A DNA stretch of 64,000 nt from positions 20,854 to 84,853 of the forward strand of contig NZ_JOCT01000031.1 in NCBI RefSeq assembly GCF_000717875.1, in the 5' to 3' direction. Source of the DNA: Streptomyces sp. NRRL S-455 (lineage in GTDB: Bacteria > Actinomycetota > Actinomycetes > Streptomycetales > Streptomycetaceae). The translations under genes and the position numbers were made by a program. The first letter of the stretch is position 1, and each line of letters begins with the position of its first letter. Positions 18,420 to 27,011 of this stretch are shown here, one piece after another. The notes under the pieces were generated by a model. The model was not told the DNA's origin, did not search any database, and saw nothing but the letters and a program-made list of their open reading frames with translations.

Positions 18420-19993
18420 CCGAGGGGGCCGGCCTGGGGGCCGGGGAAGTGCCCGAGGACCTGACCGCGGCCGAGGCCGGCATGTGGCAGGCCTTCCGCA
18501 ACGGCAGCGTGTACGACCTGAGCAGCGGCGACCCGGTGGTCGACGATCCGCACGGCGGGCACCCGTGGGGCGAGGACCGGACCGTACGGGCCCGGATCGT
18601 CTGCTGGCTGCTGCTCGACGGCCCGCCCGCCCTGGCCGGACGGGTGTCCTCTCTGAAGCTGGCCGGCCTGCGGGTCAGCGGCTCGCTGGATCTCGCGGGC
18701 GGCACGGTGGTGCCGTACACCGAGATGCGCCAGTGCCGTTTCGAGCAGGACGTGCTGCTGCCGGAGGCCCGCTTCACCACCCTGCGGATGGTGGACTGCT
18801 CGGTGCCGCGGCTGGAGGCGGCGCGGGTGCAGACGGAGGGCGATCTGCATCTGCCGCGCTGCCGCTTCCACCGCGGCATCCGGCTCACGGACGCGCAGAT
18901 CGGCACGGACCTGATGCTGAACCAGGCGGTCGTGCACCGGGACCGCAGCGGCCGGTCGGTCGCCGCGGACGGCCTGACCGTCGGCCAGGACTTACAGGCG
19001 GAGCTGCTGGAATCGCACGGCGAGCTGAGCCTGCGCGCCGCCACGATCGGCGTGTCGCTGAGCCTGCGCGGCGCCCGGCTGGCCAACCCCTACGCGCGGC
19101 TCGCGCTGAACGCTCCGCAGCTGACCGTCGAGCGCAGCCTGTATCTGACTCCGGCGGGCGTCGGCGCCCAGGCGATGAGCGGCATGACCCCGGCGCAGGG
19201 GACGCGCATCCAGCGCTTCGAGTGCGAGGGCGGGATCCGGCTGGACGACGGGCGCTTCGGCGACGCGGTCGACTTCGAGCGGGCCCGGTTCACCCTCACG
19301 GACGACCAGGAGCTGTCGCTGCGCCGGATGCAGACGCCGGAGCTGCGGTTCCTCGGGGAACAGCCGGCGCGCGGGCGGGTGGTGCTGTCGGGGGCGAAGA
19401 TCATCAATCTGATGGACCGGGCGGACGCCTGGCCCGGCCCGGGGCGGTTGCACATGGGCGGCTTCTTCTACGAGAACCTCGTGCCGCGCGGGCCGTTCTC
19501 GCTGGCGGAGCGGCTGGACTGGGTGGCGGCGGCGACCGCCGAGTACAACCCGGAGCCGTACGAGCGGCTCGCGGCCGTGCTGCGGGCCGGCGGGGAGGAC
19601 GAGGACGCCCGTGAGGTGCTGCTCGCGAAGCAGCGCCGGCACCGGGAGAGCCTTCCGCCGGCCGCCAAGCTGTGGGGCTACGTCCAGGACTGGACGGTGG
19701 CCTACGGGTACCGGCCGGGCCGGGCCGCGGTGTGGATGGCGGTGCTGTGGGCGGCGGGTTCGCTCGCCTTCGCGCAGGCCGGCCATCCGCCGCTGAAGCG
19801 GGGCGAGCATCCGGAGTGGAACCCCGCGCTGTTCACCCTCGATCTGCTGCTGCCGGTCATCGACCTGGGACAGGTGGGCTTCTGGCAGCTGCGCGGCGGC
19901 TGGCAGTGGCTGGCGACCGCGATGATCCTGCTGGGCTGGATCCTGGCGACGACGGTGGCGGCGGGAGCGACCCGGCTGCTTCGCCGCAACTGA
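18416..19993 (+). CDS. Membrane protein with beta-helix-like repeats and a TTA codon
   Basis: The 525-residue protein begins at GTG 18416, with GAGGAAGGAAG upstream. Residues about 75-340 form a run of irregular short repeats alternating small hydrophobic residues with Asp/Arg (for example [17 protein letters not shown]), resembling right-handed beta-helix or pentapeptide-type folds. Residues 430-520 contain about three hydrophobic segments near the C-terminus. Similar Streptomyces proteins are sometimes labelled membrane-associated oxidoreductases, but I see no cofactor motif and do not support that name. Codon 193 (18992-18994) is TTA, the rare bldA-read codon. It is divergent from hisD. 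Function unknown. Confidence 0.8.
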   Translation: MTEGAGLGAGEVPEDLTAAEAGMWQAFRNGSVYDLSSGDPVVDDPHGGHPWGEDRTVRARIVCWLLLDGPPALAGRVSSLKLAGLRVSGSLDLAGGTVVPYTEMRQCRFEQDVLLPEARFTTLRMVDCSVPRLEAARVQTEGDLHLPRCRFHRGIRLTDAQIGTDLMLNQAVVHRDRSGRSVAADGLTVGQDLQAELLESHGELSLRAATIGVSLSLRGARLANPYARLALNAPQLTVERSLYLTPAGVGAQAMSGMTPAQGTRIQRFECEGGIRLDDGRFGDAVDFERARFTLTDDQELSLRRMQTPELRFLGEQPARGRVVLSGAKIINLMDRADAWPGPGRLHMGGFFYENLVPRGPFSLAERLDWVAAATAEYNPEPYERLAAVLRAGGEDEDAREVLLAKQRRHRESLPPAAKLWGYVQDWTVAYGYRPGRAAVWMAVLWAAGSLAFAQAGHPPLKRGEHPEWNPALFTLDLLLPVIDLGQVGFWQLRGGWQWLATAMILLGWILATTVAAGATRLLRRN

Positions 19994-20132
19994 CGACATC
20001 GGACCGCTCCGGGGCCGCCGTGATGTCCGTGATGCCTGTGTGACCAGGGTTGTTGAACTGTCACGCCTTTACCTTCTCTTGACCACGCGGCGTACAACTT
20101 TCCGCGAGTTCCATGAACGTACTGGCGCCGCC

Positions 20133-21182
20133 ATGACCAGCGGACTTTCAATGGTCGGCACCATGGCTCTGCAGCTGCCCTTCATCCGCGCCGGCCGGAT
20201 GACCAGGACCTCCCCCCACCTCGTCGGCGGCCCGTGCGCCGACGACGAGGTGATGCTCGACGCGCCTGACGCGCGGCTGAGCCCGGCGCTGGTCGCCGCC
20301 GCCCGCGGTGACCACGGACCGGCCGCCGGGCTGCTCCACGCCACGCGCGCGGCCGCCGAGTGGGAACGGCGCGACCGGTACGTGACCCGGCTGGCCGCCT
20401 TCGCACGCTCGCGTCCCGAGTGGCTGGACGCCTGGCTCGCCACCGCTCCGAAGGATCCGGACGCGCTGCTGGTCGGGGCCCAGCTCGCGGTGGACGGCGC
20501 CTGGCGGTCACCGGCCCGGGCCGAGGCACTGCGCGAAGTGAGCCCGCTGCTCACGGCGGCGGCCCGGGGCGACCGGCGGGACCCGGTGCCGTGGCGGCTC
20601 GCGCTCGACCACGCCCGCGGCGCGCAGGCCGGGCACAAATACTTCGAGGAGCTCTGGGCGGCGGCCGTACGCCGCGCCCCGCACCACTACGGCTGCCACG
20701 TGGCGGCCCTGCGCTACCTGGCCTCCTCCTGGCACGGCTCGCACCACGAGTGCTTCGACTTCGCCGACCGGGCCGCGCAGGACGCGCCCGCGGACGCCCT
20801 CGTCCAGGCCCTCCCGCTGCGGGCGGCCTTCGGCTACCTCACCGACGGCTGCGGGCCCGAGGTGCCACGCGAGCGGCTGGACGCGGCCGTCGACCGGGCG
20901 ATCGCGCTGTCCCCGCGACTGCCGGCGGCCGACCCCTGGCCCGCCCGGATGCGGAACCTGCTCATCTTCGTCCTGGTGTGCCTGGAGCGCTGGGCGGACG
21001 CCCAGGAACAGCTGCGCCTGAACGGGCCGTACGCCACCTCGTTTCCCTGGGACCGGGTGTCGGACGATCCGCTCGGCCACTTCCTGCGGATCCGTGACGA
21101 CATCCGGGTGGGAGCGGCCGGCCGGCCCCCGGAACATCCACGGAGTGAACGGGGCGGACGAGTCCGCCCGGGCGACCATTAG
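20133..21182 (+). CDS. Uncharacterised helical-repeat (TPR-like) protein
   Basis: The frame runs from an upstream GTG at 20040; I prefer the ATG at 20133 because residues before it look unlike the rest and an AT-richer promoter-like stretch (20050-20110) lies there. None of the starts has a strong ribosome site; ATG 20148 and 20160 are alternatives. The body is alpha-helical with repeated pattern (RYVTRLAAFARSRPEWLDAWLATAPKD and following), like TPR/Sel1-type solenoids, and rich in Trp and His. No catalytic motif is evident. A hairpin (GGGCGGAC/GTCCGCCC, 21152-21169) lies within the last codons. Function unknown. Confidence 0.7.
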   Translation: MTSGLSMVGTMALQLPFIRAGRMTRTSPHLVGGPCADDEVMLDAPDARLSPALVAAARGDHGPAAGLLHATRAAAEWERRDRYVTRLAAFARSRPEWLDAWLATAPKDPDALLVGAQLAVDGAWRSPARAEALREVSPLLTAAARGDRRDPVPWRLALDHARGAQAGHKYFEELWAAAVRRAPHHYGCHVAALRYLASSWHGSHHECFDFADRAAQDAPADALVQALPLRAAFGYLTDGCGPEVPRERLDAAVDRAIALSPRLPAADPWPARMRNLLIFVLVCLERWADAQEQLRLNGPYATSFPWDRVSDDPLGHFLRIRDDIRVGAAGRPPEHPRSERGGRVRPGDH

Positions 21183-21185
21183 GCT
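21180..21185 (+). promoter_or_regulatory. -10 element TAGGCT for a leaderless gene
   Basis: TAGGCT ends 8 nt before the GTG at 21194 and overlaps the stop codon of the previous gene. No ribosome site precedes the GTG, which points to a leaderless transcript. Confidence 0.55.
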
Positions 21186-21193
21186 TTTGCGTC

Positions 21194-21934
21194 GTGACCA
21201 CCGTCCGGCTCCCCCTCTTTCCCCTGAACTCCGTGCTGTTCCCGGGGCTCGTGCTCCCGCTCAACGTCTTCGAGGAGCGGTATCGCGCCATGATGCGCGA
21301 GCTGTTGAAGACGCCGGAGGACGAGCCGCGCCGGTTCGCCGTCGTGGCGATCCGCGACGGCCACGAGGTGGCCCCGAGCGCGCCCGGCATGCCCGACCCG
21401 ACGGCCGTGCCGGAGCGGGGGCCCGCGGCCGGTTTCGGCACGGACCCGGCCACGTCGTTCCACAAGATCGGCTGTGTGGCCGACGCGGCGACGATCCGGG
21501 AGCGTCCCGACGGCTCCTTCGAGGTGCTGGCGACCGGCACCACCCGGGTGAAGCTGCTGTCGGTCGATGCGTCAGGCCCCTTCCTGACGGCCGAGCTGGA
21601 GACGCTGGAGGAGGAACCCGGCGACGAGGCGGCGCCGTTGGCCGAGGGGGTGCTGCGCTCCTTCCGCCAGTACCAGAAGCGGCTGGCGGGCGCGCGGGAA
21701 CGGTCCCTCACTACCGGCGCCGAGCTGCCCGACGAGCCGGGCGTGGTCTCCTACCTGGTGGCCGCGGCGATGATGCTGGACACTCCGACCAAGCAACGCC
21801 TGCTCCAGGCCCCCGACACGGCCTCCCGCCTGCGCGACGAGCTGAAACTCCTTCGCTCCGAGACCGCCATCATCCGTAGTCTGCCGTCGTTGCCGTCGTC
21901 GGACCTGACGCGCGGCCCGACGAGCCTCAACTGA
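21194..21934 (+). CDS. LON substrate-binding domain protein
   Basis: The 246-residue protein is a stand-alone N-terminal Lon domain: it opens with TTVRLPLFPLNSVLFPGLVLPLNVFEERYRAM, the hallmark of the family, and has the domain's second half through about residue 200. There is no ATPase or protease domain. Such proteins are thought to recognise protein substrates or act as adaptors, but the role in Streptomyces is not established. It is followed after 11 nt by the YbaK-type gene, so the two are probably co-transcribed. Confidence 0.88.
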   Translation: MTTVRLPLFPLNSVLFPGLVLPLNVFEERYRAMMRELLKTPEDEPRRFAVVAIRDGHEVAPSAPGMPDPTAVPERGPAAGFGTDPATSFHKIGCVADAATIRERPDGSFEVLATGTTRVKLLSVDASGPFLTAELETLEEEPGDEAAPLAEGVLRSFRQYQKRLAGARERSLTTGAELPDEPGVVSYLVAAAMMLDTPTKQRLLQAPDTASRLRDELKLLRSETAIIRSLPSLPSSDLTRGPTSLN

Positions 21935-21945
21935 AGCGGACCCGG

Positions 21946-22446
21946 ATGGCGAAGAAGTCGAAGAAGCAGCAGCAGGGCGGCACGCCCGCGACCGTCGCCC
22001 TCACGGCGGCGGGCGTGGAGTTCACGGTCCACTCCTACGACCACGACCCCGCCCACCCCTCCTACGGCGAGGAGGCGGCCGAGGCGATGGGCGTCTCACC
22101 GGACCGCGTCTTCAAGACCCTGGTCGCCGACGTCGACGGCGCGCTGACGGTCGCGGTGGTCCCGGTCGCGGGCCAACTCGACCTGAAGGCCCTGGCAGCG
22201 GCGGTCGGCGGCAAACGCGCGACGATGGCCGACCCGACCCTGGCGGAACGCACGACGGGTTACGTCCGGGGCGGCATCTCCCCCCTGGGCCAGCGCAAGA
22301 GACTCCCGACGGTCCTCGACGCCTCGGCGTCCTCCCACCCGACCATCTGCGTCTCGGCGGGAAGGCGGGGCTTGGAGGTGGAGCTGTCCCCGGAGGACCT
22401 GGCGAAACTGACGGAGGCGGTACTCGCTCCTATCGGGCGCACCTAG
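21946..22446 (+). CDS. YbaK/EbsC family aminoacyl-tRNA deacylase
   Basis: The 166-residue protein matches the Cys-tRNA(Pro) deacylase group that removes cysteine mischarged on tRNA-Pro. The conserved lysine is in RVFKTLVADVDG and the family signature GGISPLGQRKRLPTVLD is intact. A short Lys/Gln-rich start (MAKKSKKQQQGG) precedes the domain. No strong ribosome site is seen; translation may be coupled to the LON gene 11 nt upstream. Confidence 0.9.
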   Translation: MAKKSKKQQQGGTPATVALTAAGVEFTVHSYDHDPAHPSYGEEAAEAMGVSPDRVFKTLVADVDGALTVAVVPVAGQLDLKALAAAVGGKRATMADPTLAERTTGYVRGGISPLGQRKRLPTVLDASASSHPTICVSAGRRGLEVELSPEDLAKLTEAVLAPIGRT

Positions 22447-22510
22447 CCTGCGGGCAGTCGTGCCGCTGGGGCGGCACGGGTGGGCGCAGGCGGCACCCCG
22501 TAGCGCCGGG
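22447..22510. repeat. Probable dispersed palindromic element between convergent genes
   Basis: The region holds the hairpin GTGCCGC-TGGG-GCGGCAC (22460-22477) followed by a G-rich stretch and a further GGCGGCACC. From memory, closely similar stretches recur many times in Streptomyces genomes beside gene ends. Here it lies between convergent genes and may also terminate transcription. Confidence 0.5.
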
Positions 22511-22548
22511 TCGCGCAACGCCCTGAGCAGGACACCAACGCCGAGCAC

Positions 22549-23262
22549 CTACGAAACGGCCGGTCCCTGATACGCCTCGTCCCCGTACTCCGGCTCCGGA
22601 TCCCGAGGCCCGAACAACGCCGCAAGCCCGAGATGCACCACCAACGCGGCAACCGGCCAGGCCAGCAACGCCCCCTTCGCCCCCAGCCGCAACGGCGCGG
22701 AGAACGTCACCCCACGCCCCACCTCACGCGCCCGGGCGACCACGTCCTCCGCGGGCCCGAGCCACACCCCGGCCCGCCAGGCCAGCAACGACCCGAGCAG
22801 CCCCCCGACGACCAGCCCCACCACCAGCGGCACACCCCCGCGCCGCCGCAGCAGGAACACGACCAGAGCGCTGACGACGCCGAATCCCAGCGCGAGCAAC
22901 GTGAACGTCCCGTCGACCCCGACGGCCTGCTCGCCCTCGGTGTCCTTGAGGTAGACGACCCATTTGCCCTCCACCACGTCACCGACCAGCGGCACGTGCG
23001 GTGCGAGCCACCACCACAGCACCCCGAGCAGCACCCCGCCGAGCGCCACGGCCACCGAGATCACGGCGGCCTCCCGCACTTCCGTCTTCATCCCGGGCCC
23101 GTCCTGTCCGTACCAGCCGTGCCCGGCGTACTCGGCATGCTGGGACCCGGGAGCCTGAGCCCCCTGGGCCTGGGGCCCGTACGCCTTTGCCCCGGCGTCC
23201 GGCGGCTGCCACGAAGACTGTGCGGAACGTCCATGCGGTGGCGGAGTCAGTGGTGCGGTCAC
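22549..23262 (-). CDS. Membrane protein, possibly DUF2567 type
   Basis: The GTG at 23262 gives about 237 residues. Residues 1-60 are Pro/Gln/Gly/Ala-rich and disordered; four hydrophobic helices follow (about 65-84, 118-137, 142-160, 188-210) with the loop GDVVEGKWVVYLKDTEGEQAVGVDGTFTLLALGFG between the first and second. The size and loop fit the actinobacterial DUF2567 group, a label I give from memory. Function unknown. It is convergent with the YbaK gene and downstream of the ABC permease on the same strand. Confidence 0.75.
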   Translation of the reverse strand: MTAPLTPPPHGRSAQSSWQPPDAGAKAYGPQAQGAQAPGSQHAEYAGHGWYGQDGPGMKTEVREAAVISVAVALGGVLLGVLWWWLAPHVPLVGDVVEGKWVVYLKDTEGEQAVGVDGTFTLLALGFGVVSALVVFLLRRRGGVPLVVGLVVGGLLGSLLAWRAGVWLGPAEDVVARAREVGRGVTFSAPLRLGAKGALLAWPVAALVVHLGLAALFGPRDPEPEYGDEAYQGPAVS

Positions 23263-23318
23263 CCTGACATCGTGCCAGGCCCGCCTGTGCTCCGCGTCAC
23301 CGGACGATCCCTCCCCGC

Positions 23319-24140
23319 TCACCGGACGGCCGCCCGGCGGTACGCCCAGGTCGCCACGGCCAGCGAGACCACGCCCACGACCCCGCACACGGCGAGGTCG
23401 CCGAGGACGAAGGCCCAGTCGGGATTCGGCCCGAACGTACGGGCGAAAGCCTCGACGCCGTACGTCGACGGCAGCAGATCCCGCGCGAAGCGCACGGCCT
23501 CCGGCATCCGGTCCGCCGGCAGCACACCCAGCAGCAGCGCCGCGGACATGCCCAGCTGGCCGAGGAGTGTGGCCAGCTCCGGCCGGGGCGCGAGGAGCCC
23601 CAGCGCCGCCCCCAGCCCGGCGAGCGCGGCACCCGCGAGCGGGATCACCGCCACGAGAATCCAGAGATGAGCCAGCGGAAGCCCGAACAGCACACAGCCG
23701 AACACCGCCGTCACGACGGTCCCCGGCACGGTGAACGAGGCGTAGGCACCCGCCGCGCCCAGCACCACCGCCGCGGGGGGCACCGGCAGCGTCGCGTAGT
23801 GGTCGAGTCCGCCGCTGGCCCGGAGCTGCCCGAAGTACTGGGCGAGGAGGTTCAGCGCGACGAAGGCGACCACCAGGACCGACGACCCGGCGACGACCGC
23901 CTGCGCCTCCGCCCCGTCGTCCACCACGCCGCGCATCAGGACCATGATCCCGATCGACTGGAACGTCGCCACGAACAGCAGCGGGATCCGCGCCACCCGC
24001 GCGCGGGACAGCTGCGCCCGGTACACGGCCGCGAGCGACGGCCACAGCCGCGCGCGAGGTCCGAGTTCGGCCGCGGTCGCGGCGGGCTCCTCAGCGGCCA
24101 GGGCACTGCCCGGCAGGACATCGGCGGGTACGACACTCAC
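23319..24140 (-). CDS. ABC-2 type transporter permease
   Basis: The GTG at 24140 has GAAGGGGAGC upstream and gives 273 residues. After a hydrophilic start there are six hydrophobic helices between about residue 55 and 270, matching the ABC-2 exporter permease layout. It is the membrane half of the exporter whose ATPase is encoded immediately upstream (24217-25236). Small hydrophobic compounds or lipids are typical substrates of this family; the actual one is not known. Confidence 0.88.
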   Translation of the reverse strand: MSVVPADVLPGSALAAEEPAATAAELGPRARLWPSLAAVYRAQLSRARVARIPLLFVATFQSIGIMVLMRGVVDDGAEAQAVVAGSSVLVVAFVALNLLAQYFGQLRASGGLDHYATLPVPPAAVVLGAAGAYASFTVPGTVVTAVFGCVLFGLPLAHLWILVAVIPLAGAALAGLGAALGLLAPRPELATLLGQLGMSAALLLGVLPADRMPEAVRFARDLLPSTYGVEAFARTFGPNPDWAFVLGDLAVCGVVGVVSLAVATWAYRRAAVR

Positions 24141-24216
24141 GTCGTGCTGCTCCCCTTCGTCGGGTCCACTGCGGCAGTCGGTACGTACGCGGGGGCCCAC
24201 GTACTCAGGGGGCTTC

Positions 24217-25236
24217 TCACGCCTTCACCAGCCCCTGCCGCACGGCACCGCCCAGGGCCAGGTACACGTCCTCCAGGCTCGGCGTGGCCAGCGTGAAGTC
24301 GTCCAGGGCGGCGAAGGCGGCCCCTCCGGTGACGGTCGCGACGACCGCCCGGGCCTCCTCGGGCCCCAGTCGGAGTGTCCAGCGCCGGCCCGATTCCACG
24401 ACGCGGTCCCGCAGCGCGGCCACTTCGGGGACGTGCAGCGGCGCCGCGTCCCGCCACACCAGGTCCACCCGCACCTCACCGGCGACCTGCTCCTTGAGCC
24501 CGCCGGGCGTGTCGCAGGCGATCACCCGCCCCCGGTCGAGGACGGCCACCCGGTCCAGCACGGTCTCGGCCTCGATGACGTTGTGGGTGACGAGCAGCAC
24601 GGTCGTCCCGCGCTCGGCCCGGCGCCGGTCGACCGCCGACCACACGGCCCGCCGCGCCACCGGGTCCATACCGGTGGTCGGCTCGTCCAGCACCAGCAGC
24701 GGCCGCTCCCCCACCAGCGCCGCGGCGAAGCACGCCAGGCGCCGCTGGCCCCCGGAGAGCTTCTTCAGCGGCCGCCCGGCGAGCGCCCCGAGCCCCAGTT
24801 CGTCGAGTACCTCGTCGCGCTCGGCCCGCGCCTGCCGCACGTCCAGGCCGCGCAGCCGCCCGGTGGTCTCGGCGGCGAGCGACACGGTCAGCTCGTCGAG
24901 GGCGGTCGACTCCTGACCGAGGTAGGCGAGGATCCGCGCGGCCCGCTCGGGATGGCGCACGATGTCGTGCCCGAGGATCTCCACGCTGCCGCTGTCGGGC
25001 CGCATGAGTCCGGTGAGCTGCCGTACGAGGGTGGACTTGCCGGCGCCGTTCGGTCCGAGCAGGCCGAAGATCTCACCGCGGCGGATGTCCAGCCGTACGT
25101 CGTCCGTGGCACGGACCTCGGGTGTGCCGGGCGCGCCGCGCCGGCCCCGGACCGCCGGATAGGTCTTGGTCAGCCCGCGCACCGCGCACACGACGTCACC
25201 ATCGTGCCGAAATGCCTGTGCCGCGCGCGTACTCAC
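24217..25236 (-). CDS. ABC transporter ATP-binding protein (DrrA-like exporter)
   Basis: The 339-residue ATPase has Walker A GPNGAGKST at 61-69, the signature LSGGQRR, Walker B PLLVLDEPTTGMDP and the H-loop LLVTHNVIEAE. A C-terminal extension of about 85 residues follows the nucleotide-binding domain, as in DrrA-type drug and lipid exporters. The GTG at 25236 has no ribosome site but a TAGTCT -10 element 8 nt upstream, so the mRNA is probably leaderless. It forms an operon with the permease. Confidence 0.93.
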   Translation of the reverse strand: MSTRAAQAFRHDGDVVCAVRGLTKTYPAVRGRRGAPGTPEVRATDDVRLDIRRGEIFGLLGPNGAGKSTLVRQLTGLMRPDSGSVEILGHDIVRHPERAARILAYLGQESTALDELTVSLAAETTGRLRGLDVRQARAERDEVLDELGLGALAGRPLKKLSGGQRRLACFAAALVGERPLLVLDEPTTGMDPVARRAVWSAVDRRRAERGTTVLLVTHNVIEAETVLDRVAVLDRGRVIACDTPGGLKEQVAGEVRVDLVWRDAAPLHVPEVAALRDRVVESGRRWTLRLGPEEARAVVATVTGGAAFAALDDFTLATPSLEDVYLALGGAVRQGLVKA

Positions 25237-25244
25237 AAGGGACG

Positions 25245-25250
25245 AGACTA
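25245..25250 (-). promoter_or_regulatory. -10 element TAGTCT for a leaderless gene
   Basis: Minus-strand TAGTCT ends 8 nt before the GTG start of the ABC ATPase, with no ribosome site between. Confidence 0.55.
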
Positions 25251-25314
25251 CGGGGTCGGGCGCCCTGGTCCGCTCCCGGGTCGGTCCTGGGCGGGAAATC
25301 CGCAGGCGAAGTCC

Positions 25315-26526
25315 TCAGTCGCCGACGGGTGCGTGCTCCACGCCCGTGCGCACGCCGATCTCCTTCCAGAAACCGGCCCGGATGGCGTAACGGTCCCGCT
25401 CGTCGATCTGGTCGTCCTTGTGGGCGAGCAGGCCGAAGCGGGCGGCATAGCGCAGCAGCTCCCCGTCGACACGGTGCGGGATGCGCGGGTACATCCCGGA
25501 CAGTTTCTGCAGGTGGCTCTGGTCGCCGAGGCGCTCCACCCAGCGCCGGGCGAAGACCTGCCCCACCTCGAAGGGGTCGCCGCCGACCGTGGTGATGTCC
25601 TCCTCGCGGTCGGCCCACCGCTGCTCGGCCGTGGTCAGCTGGGCGAGCGTCGGCATCGAGGCGGCCTCGGGAGGCTCGGCTGCGGGCCGGTCGACCCAGC
25701 CCTTGTCGGAGGACCAGCGGAGGGTTGCGGAGGCGGGGTGCTGGGCGGGCTGGGCGCCGGGGGCACGCAGGGCGGCCAGGTCTTTGGGCGTCGGGACCCC
25801 TTTGGGGGCGGGCACCCGCTCCTCGGTGCCGTTCTGCCCGGGACCGGCCGCCGGGTGCGGGGGCTGCGGGGCGGGTCGTTCGGCCGCGGCAGCGAGGGCG
25901 GAGTCGGGCAGGGGGGCGGAGAGGATCGCGGCGATCTCCGGCCGGGATGCGGACTGGGGGGCGCACACGCCGGAGTACTCCCTGGCGCGGACGGCCTTGG
26001 TGATCCACGCCCGGTCCAGGACGCGCCGCTCGTCGGCCTCGGCGACCAGGTCCTCGGACTGGTTGTAGTCGCCGTCGGCGGCCTGGACGGCCCACAGGTG
26101 GACGGCGACGCCGTGCTCCTTGGCGGCCATCATGCCGGGCAGCAGGTCGCCGTCGCCGGTGACCAGGACGATGTCGGAGCAGGCGCGGTTGCGGGCCAGT
26201 TCGGTGAGCTCGGCGTGCATCGCCGCGTCCACGCCCTTCTGCGCCCAGCGGCCGTCGCTGCGGGTCAGCGCGCCGAGCCGGACCGTGACCCGGGGCATCA
26301 CGCGCAGCCTGCGGTGCTCGGGTTGCGGAACGCGGTCGGGGGCGCCGTCGAACCAGTAGATCCGCAGCAGCGGCTGCTGGGTGTCGGACTCGGCGCGTTC
26401 GCGCAGGCCCTGGATGAGGGCGGTGTGGTCGACGGTGATACGGGACCGTGAGGGCTCCCCGGCGAGGAGACTCGCCGCGGCTCCCAGCAGATACCCGGCG
26501 TCCACCAGGACGATGCAGCGGTCCAC
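25315..26526 (-). CDS. NYN-domain (PIN-like) putative RNase
   Basis: The N-terminal half is a NYN/PIN-like nuclease domain with the acidic set Asp9 (LVDAGYLLG), KGVDAAMHAEL and LVTGDGDLLPGMMAAKEHG. A Pro/Ala-rich linker (about 205-290) leads to a C-terminal helical region (WADREEDITTVGGDPFEVGQVFARRW) that could be a nucleic-acid-binding module. RNA cleavage is inferred from the domain. I prefer the GTG at 26526 (GAAGAGG about 9 nt upstream) to the GTG at 26535, which almost touches the ribosome site. Tandem 11-bp repeats lie just upstream. Confidence 0.82.
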   Translation of the reverse strand: MDRCIVLVDAGYLLGAAASLLAGEPSRSRITVDHTALIQGLRERAESDTQQPLLRIYWFDGAPDRVPQPEHRRLRVMPRVTVRLGALTRSDGRWAQKGVDAAMHAELTELARNRACSDIVLVTGDGDLLPGMMAAKEHGVAVHLWAVQAADGDYNQSEDLVAEADERRVLDRAWITKAVRAREYSGVCAPQSASRPEIAAILSAPLPDSALAAAAERPAPQPPHPAAGPGQNGTEERVPAPKGVPTPKDLAALRAPGAQPAQHPASATLRWSSDKGWVDRPAAEPPEAASMPTLAQLTTAEQRWADREEDITTVGGDPFEVGQVFARRWVERLGDQSHLQKLSGMYPRIPHRVDGELLRYAARFGLLAHKDDQIDERDRYAIRAGFWKEIGVRTGVEHAPVGD

Positions 26527-26551
26527 GCGACTCACCCTCTTCCCAGGAGGT

Positions 26552-26573
26552 TTGCTTCGGGCTTGCTTCGAGT
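26552..26573. repeat. Tandem 11-bp direct repeat upstream of the NYN gene
   Basis: TTGCTTCGGGC is followed directly by TTGCTTCGAGT, 9 of 11 identical. The phase and position 26-47 nt before the NYN start suggest a possible operator. Confidence 0.4.
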
Positions 26574-26672
26574 CTGCCCGACGCCGCGGAGGTTAACGGC
26601 CGGAACTCGATCTTCGGCGTGGCGTTTCGGAGGATCCCGCCGCGACCAGCCCTGTCACGCACGGTAATTGTC

Positions 26673-26693
26673 CGACATGCGATCGTTGTCGGC
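26673..26693. promoter_or_regulatory. Inverted repeat CCGACA-N9-TGTCGG upstream of the small basic gene
   Basis: A perfect 6-bp inverted repeat with a 9-nt centre lies about 60 nt before the start of the 54-residue gene at 26749, in the divergent region shared with the NYN gene. Confidence 0.35.
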
Positions 26694-26748
26694 CTGTGTG
26701 AATCTGGTCCCGGCCCTGGCCCCTAGATCCCCCACAGGAGGCATCACC

Positions 26749-26913
26749 ATGGCCAAGAACAAGAACCGTGACCGTAAGCAGCAGCGTCCCACCGAGCGTG
26801 GCCAGCGGGCGGACCGCCGCCCCGCGGCCGAGGCGGAGCCACAGCCGGAGGCGGAGATGACCCCCGGCGACGTGGCGTCGCGCAAGCGGAAGCGCAGCTT
26901 CGGCCACAACTGA
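26749..26913 (+). CDS. 54-residue basic small protein
   Basis: ATG 26749 has AGGAGG at 7 nt, one of the best ribosome sites in the window, and opens a 54-codon frame with streptomycete codon use. The protein is highly charged: Lys/Arg/Gln-rich ends (MAKNKNRDRKQQ and SRKRKRSFGHN) flank an Ala/Glu/Pro middle. It is likely disordered and could bind nucleic acid or a ribosome. No family name is known to me. It is convergent with dnaE and has its own promoter region. Confidence 0.78.
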   Translation: MAKNKNRDRKQQRPTERGQRADRRPAAEAEPQPEAEMTPGDVASRKRKRSFGHN

Positions 26914-26948
26914 CGTCCGCGTGACGGGTCGTTGGTACCCGGACACAC

Positions 26949-26984
26949 GTGAGGGGCGTACCCGGTACCGGGTACGCCCCTCAC
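26949..26984. terminator. 36-nt perfect palindrome, bidirectional terminator
   Basis: Two 18-nt arms (GTGAGGGGCGTACCCGGT and its exact complement) meet with no spacer. It lies between the convergent small basic gene and dnaE and can terminate both. Confidence 0.85.
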
Positions 26985-27011
26985 ACGCATCGAGTGCCCT
27001 CTAGGGCCTGT

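Noticed and set aside
23944-26451. 835-codon plus-strand frame across the ABC and NYN genes
   Set aside because: It spans several well-supported minus-strand genes and a gap between them, with no domain and no ribosome site.
26535-26535. GTG at 26535 as start of the NYN protein
   Set aside because: Its ribosome site GAAGAGG touches the codon; the GTG at 26526 has proper spacing, so it is preferred, though not proven.
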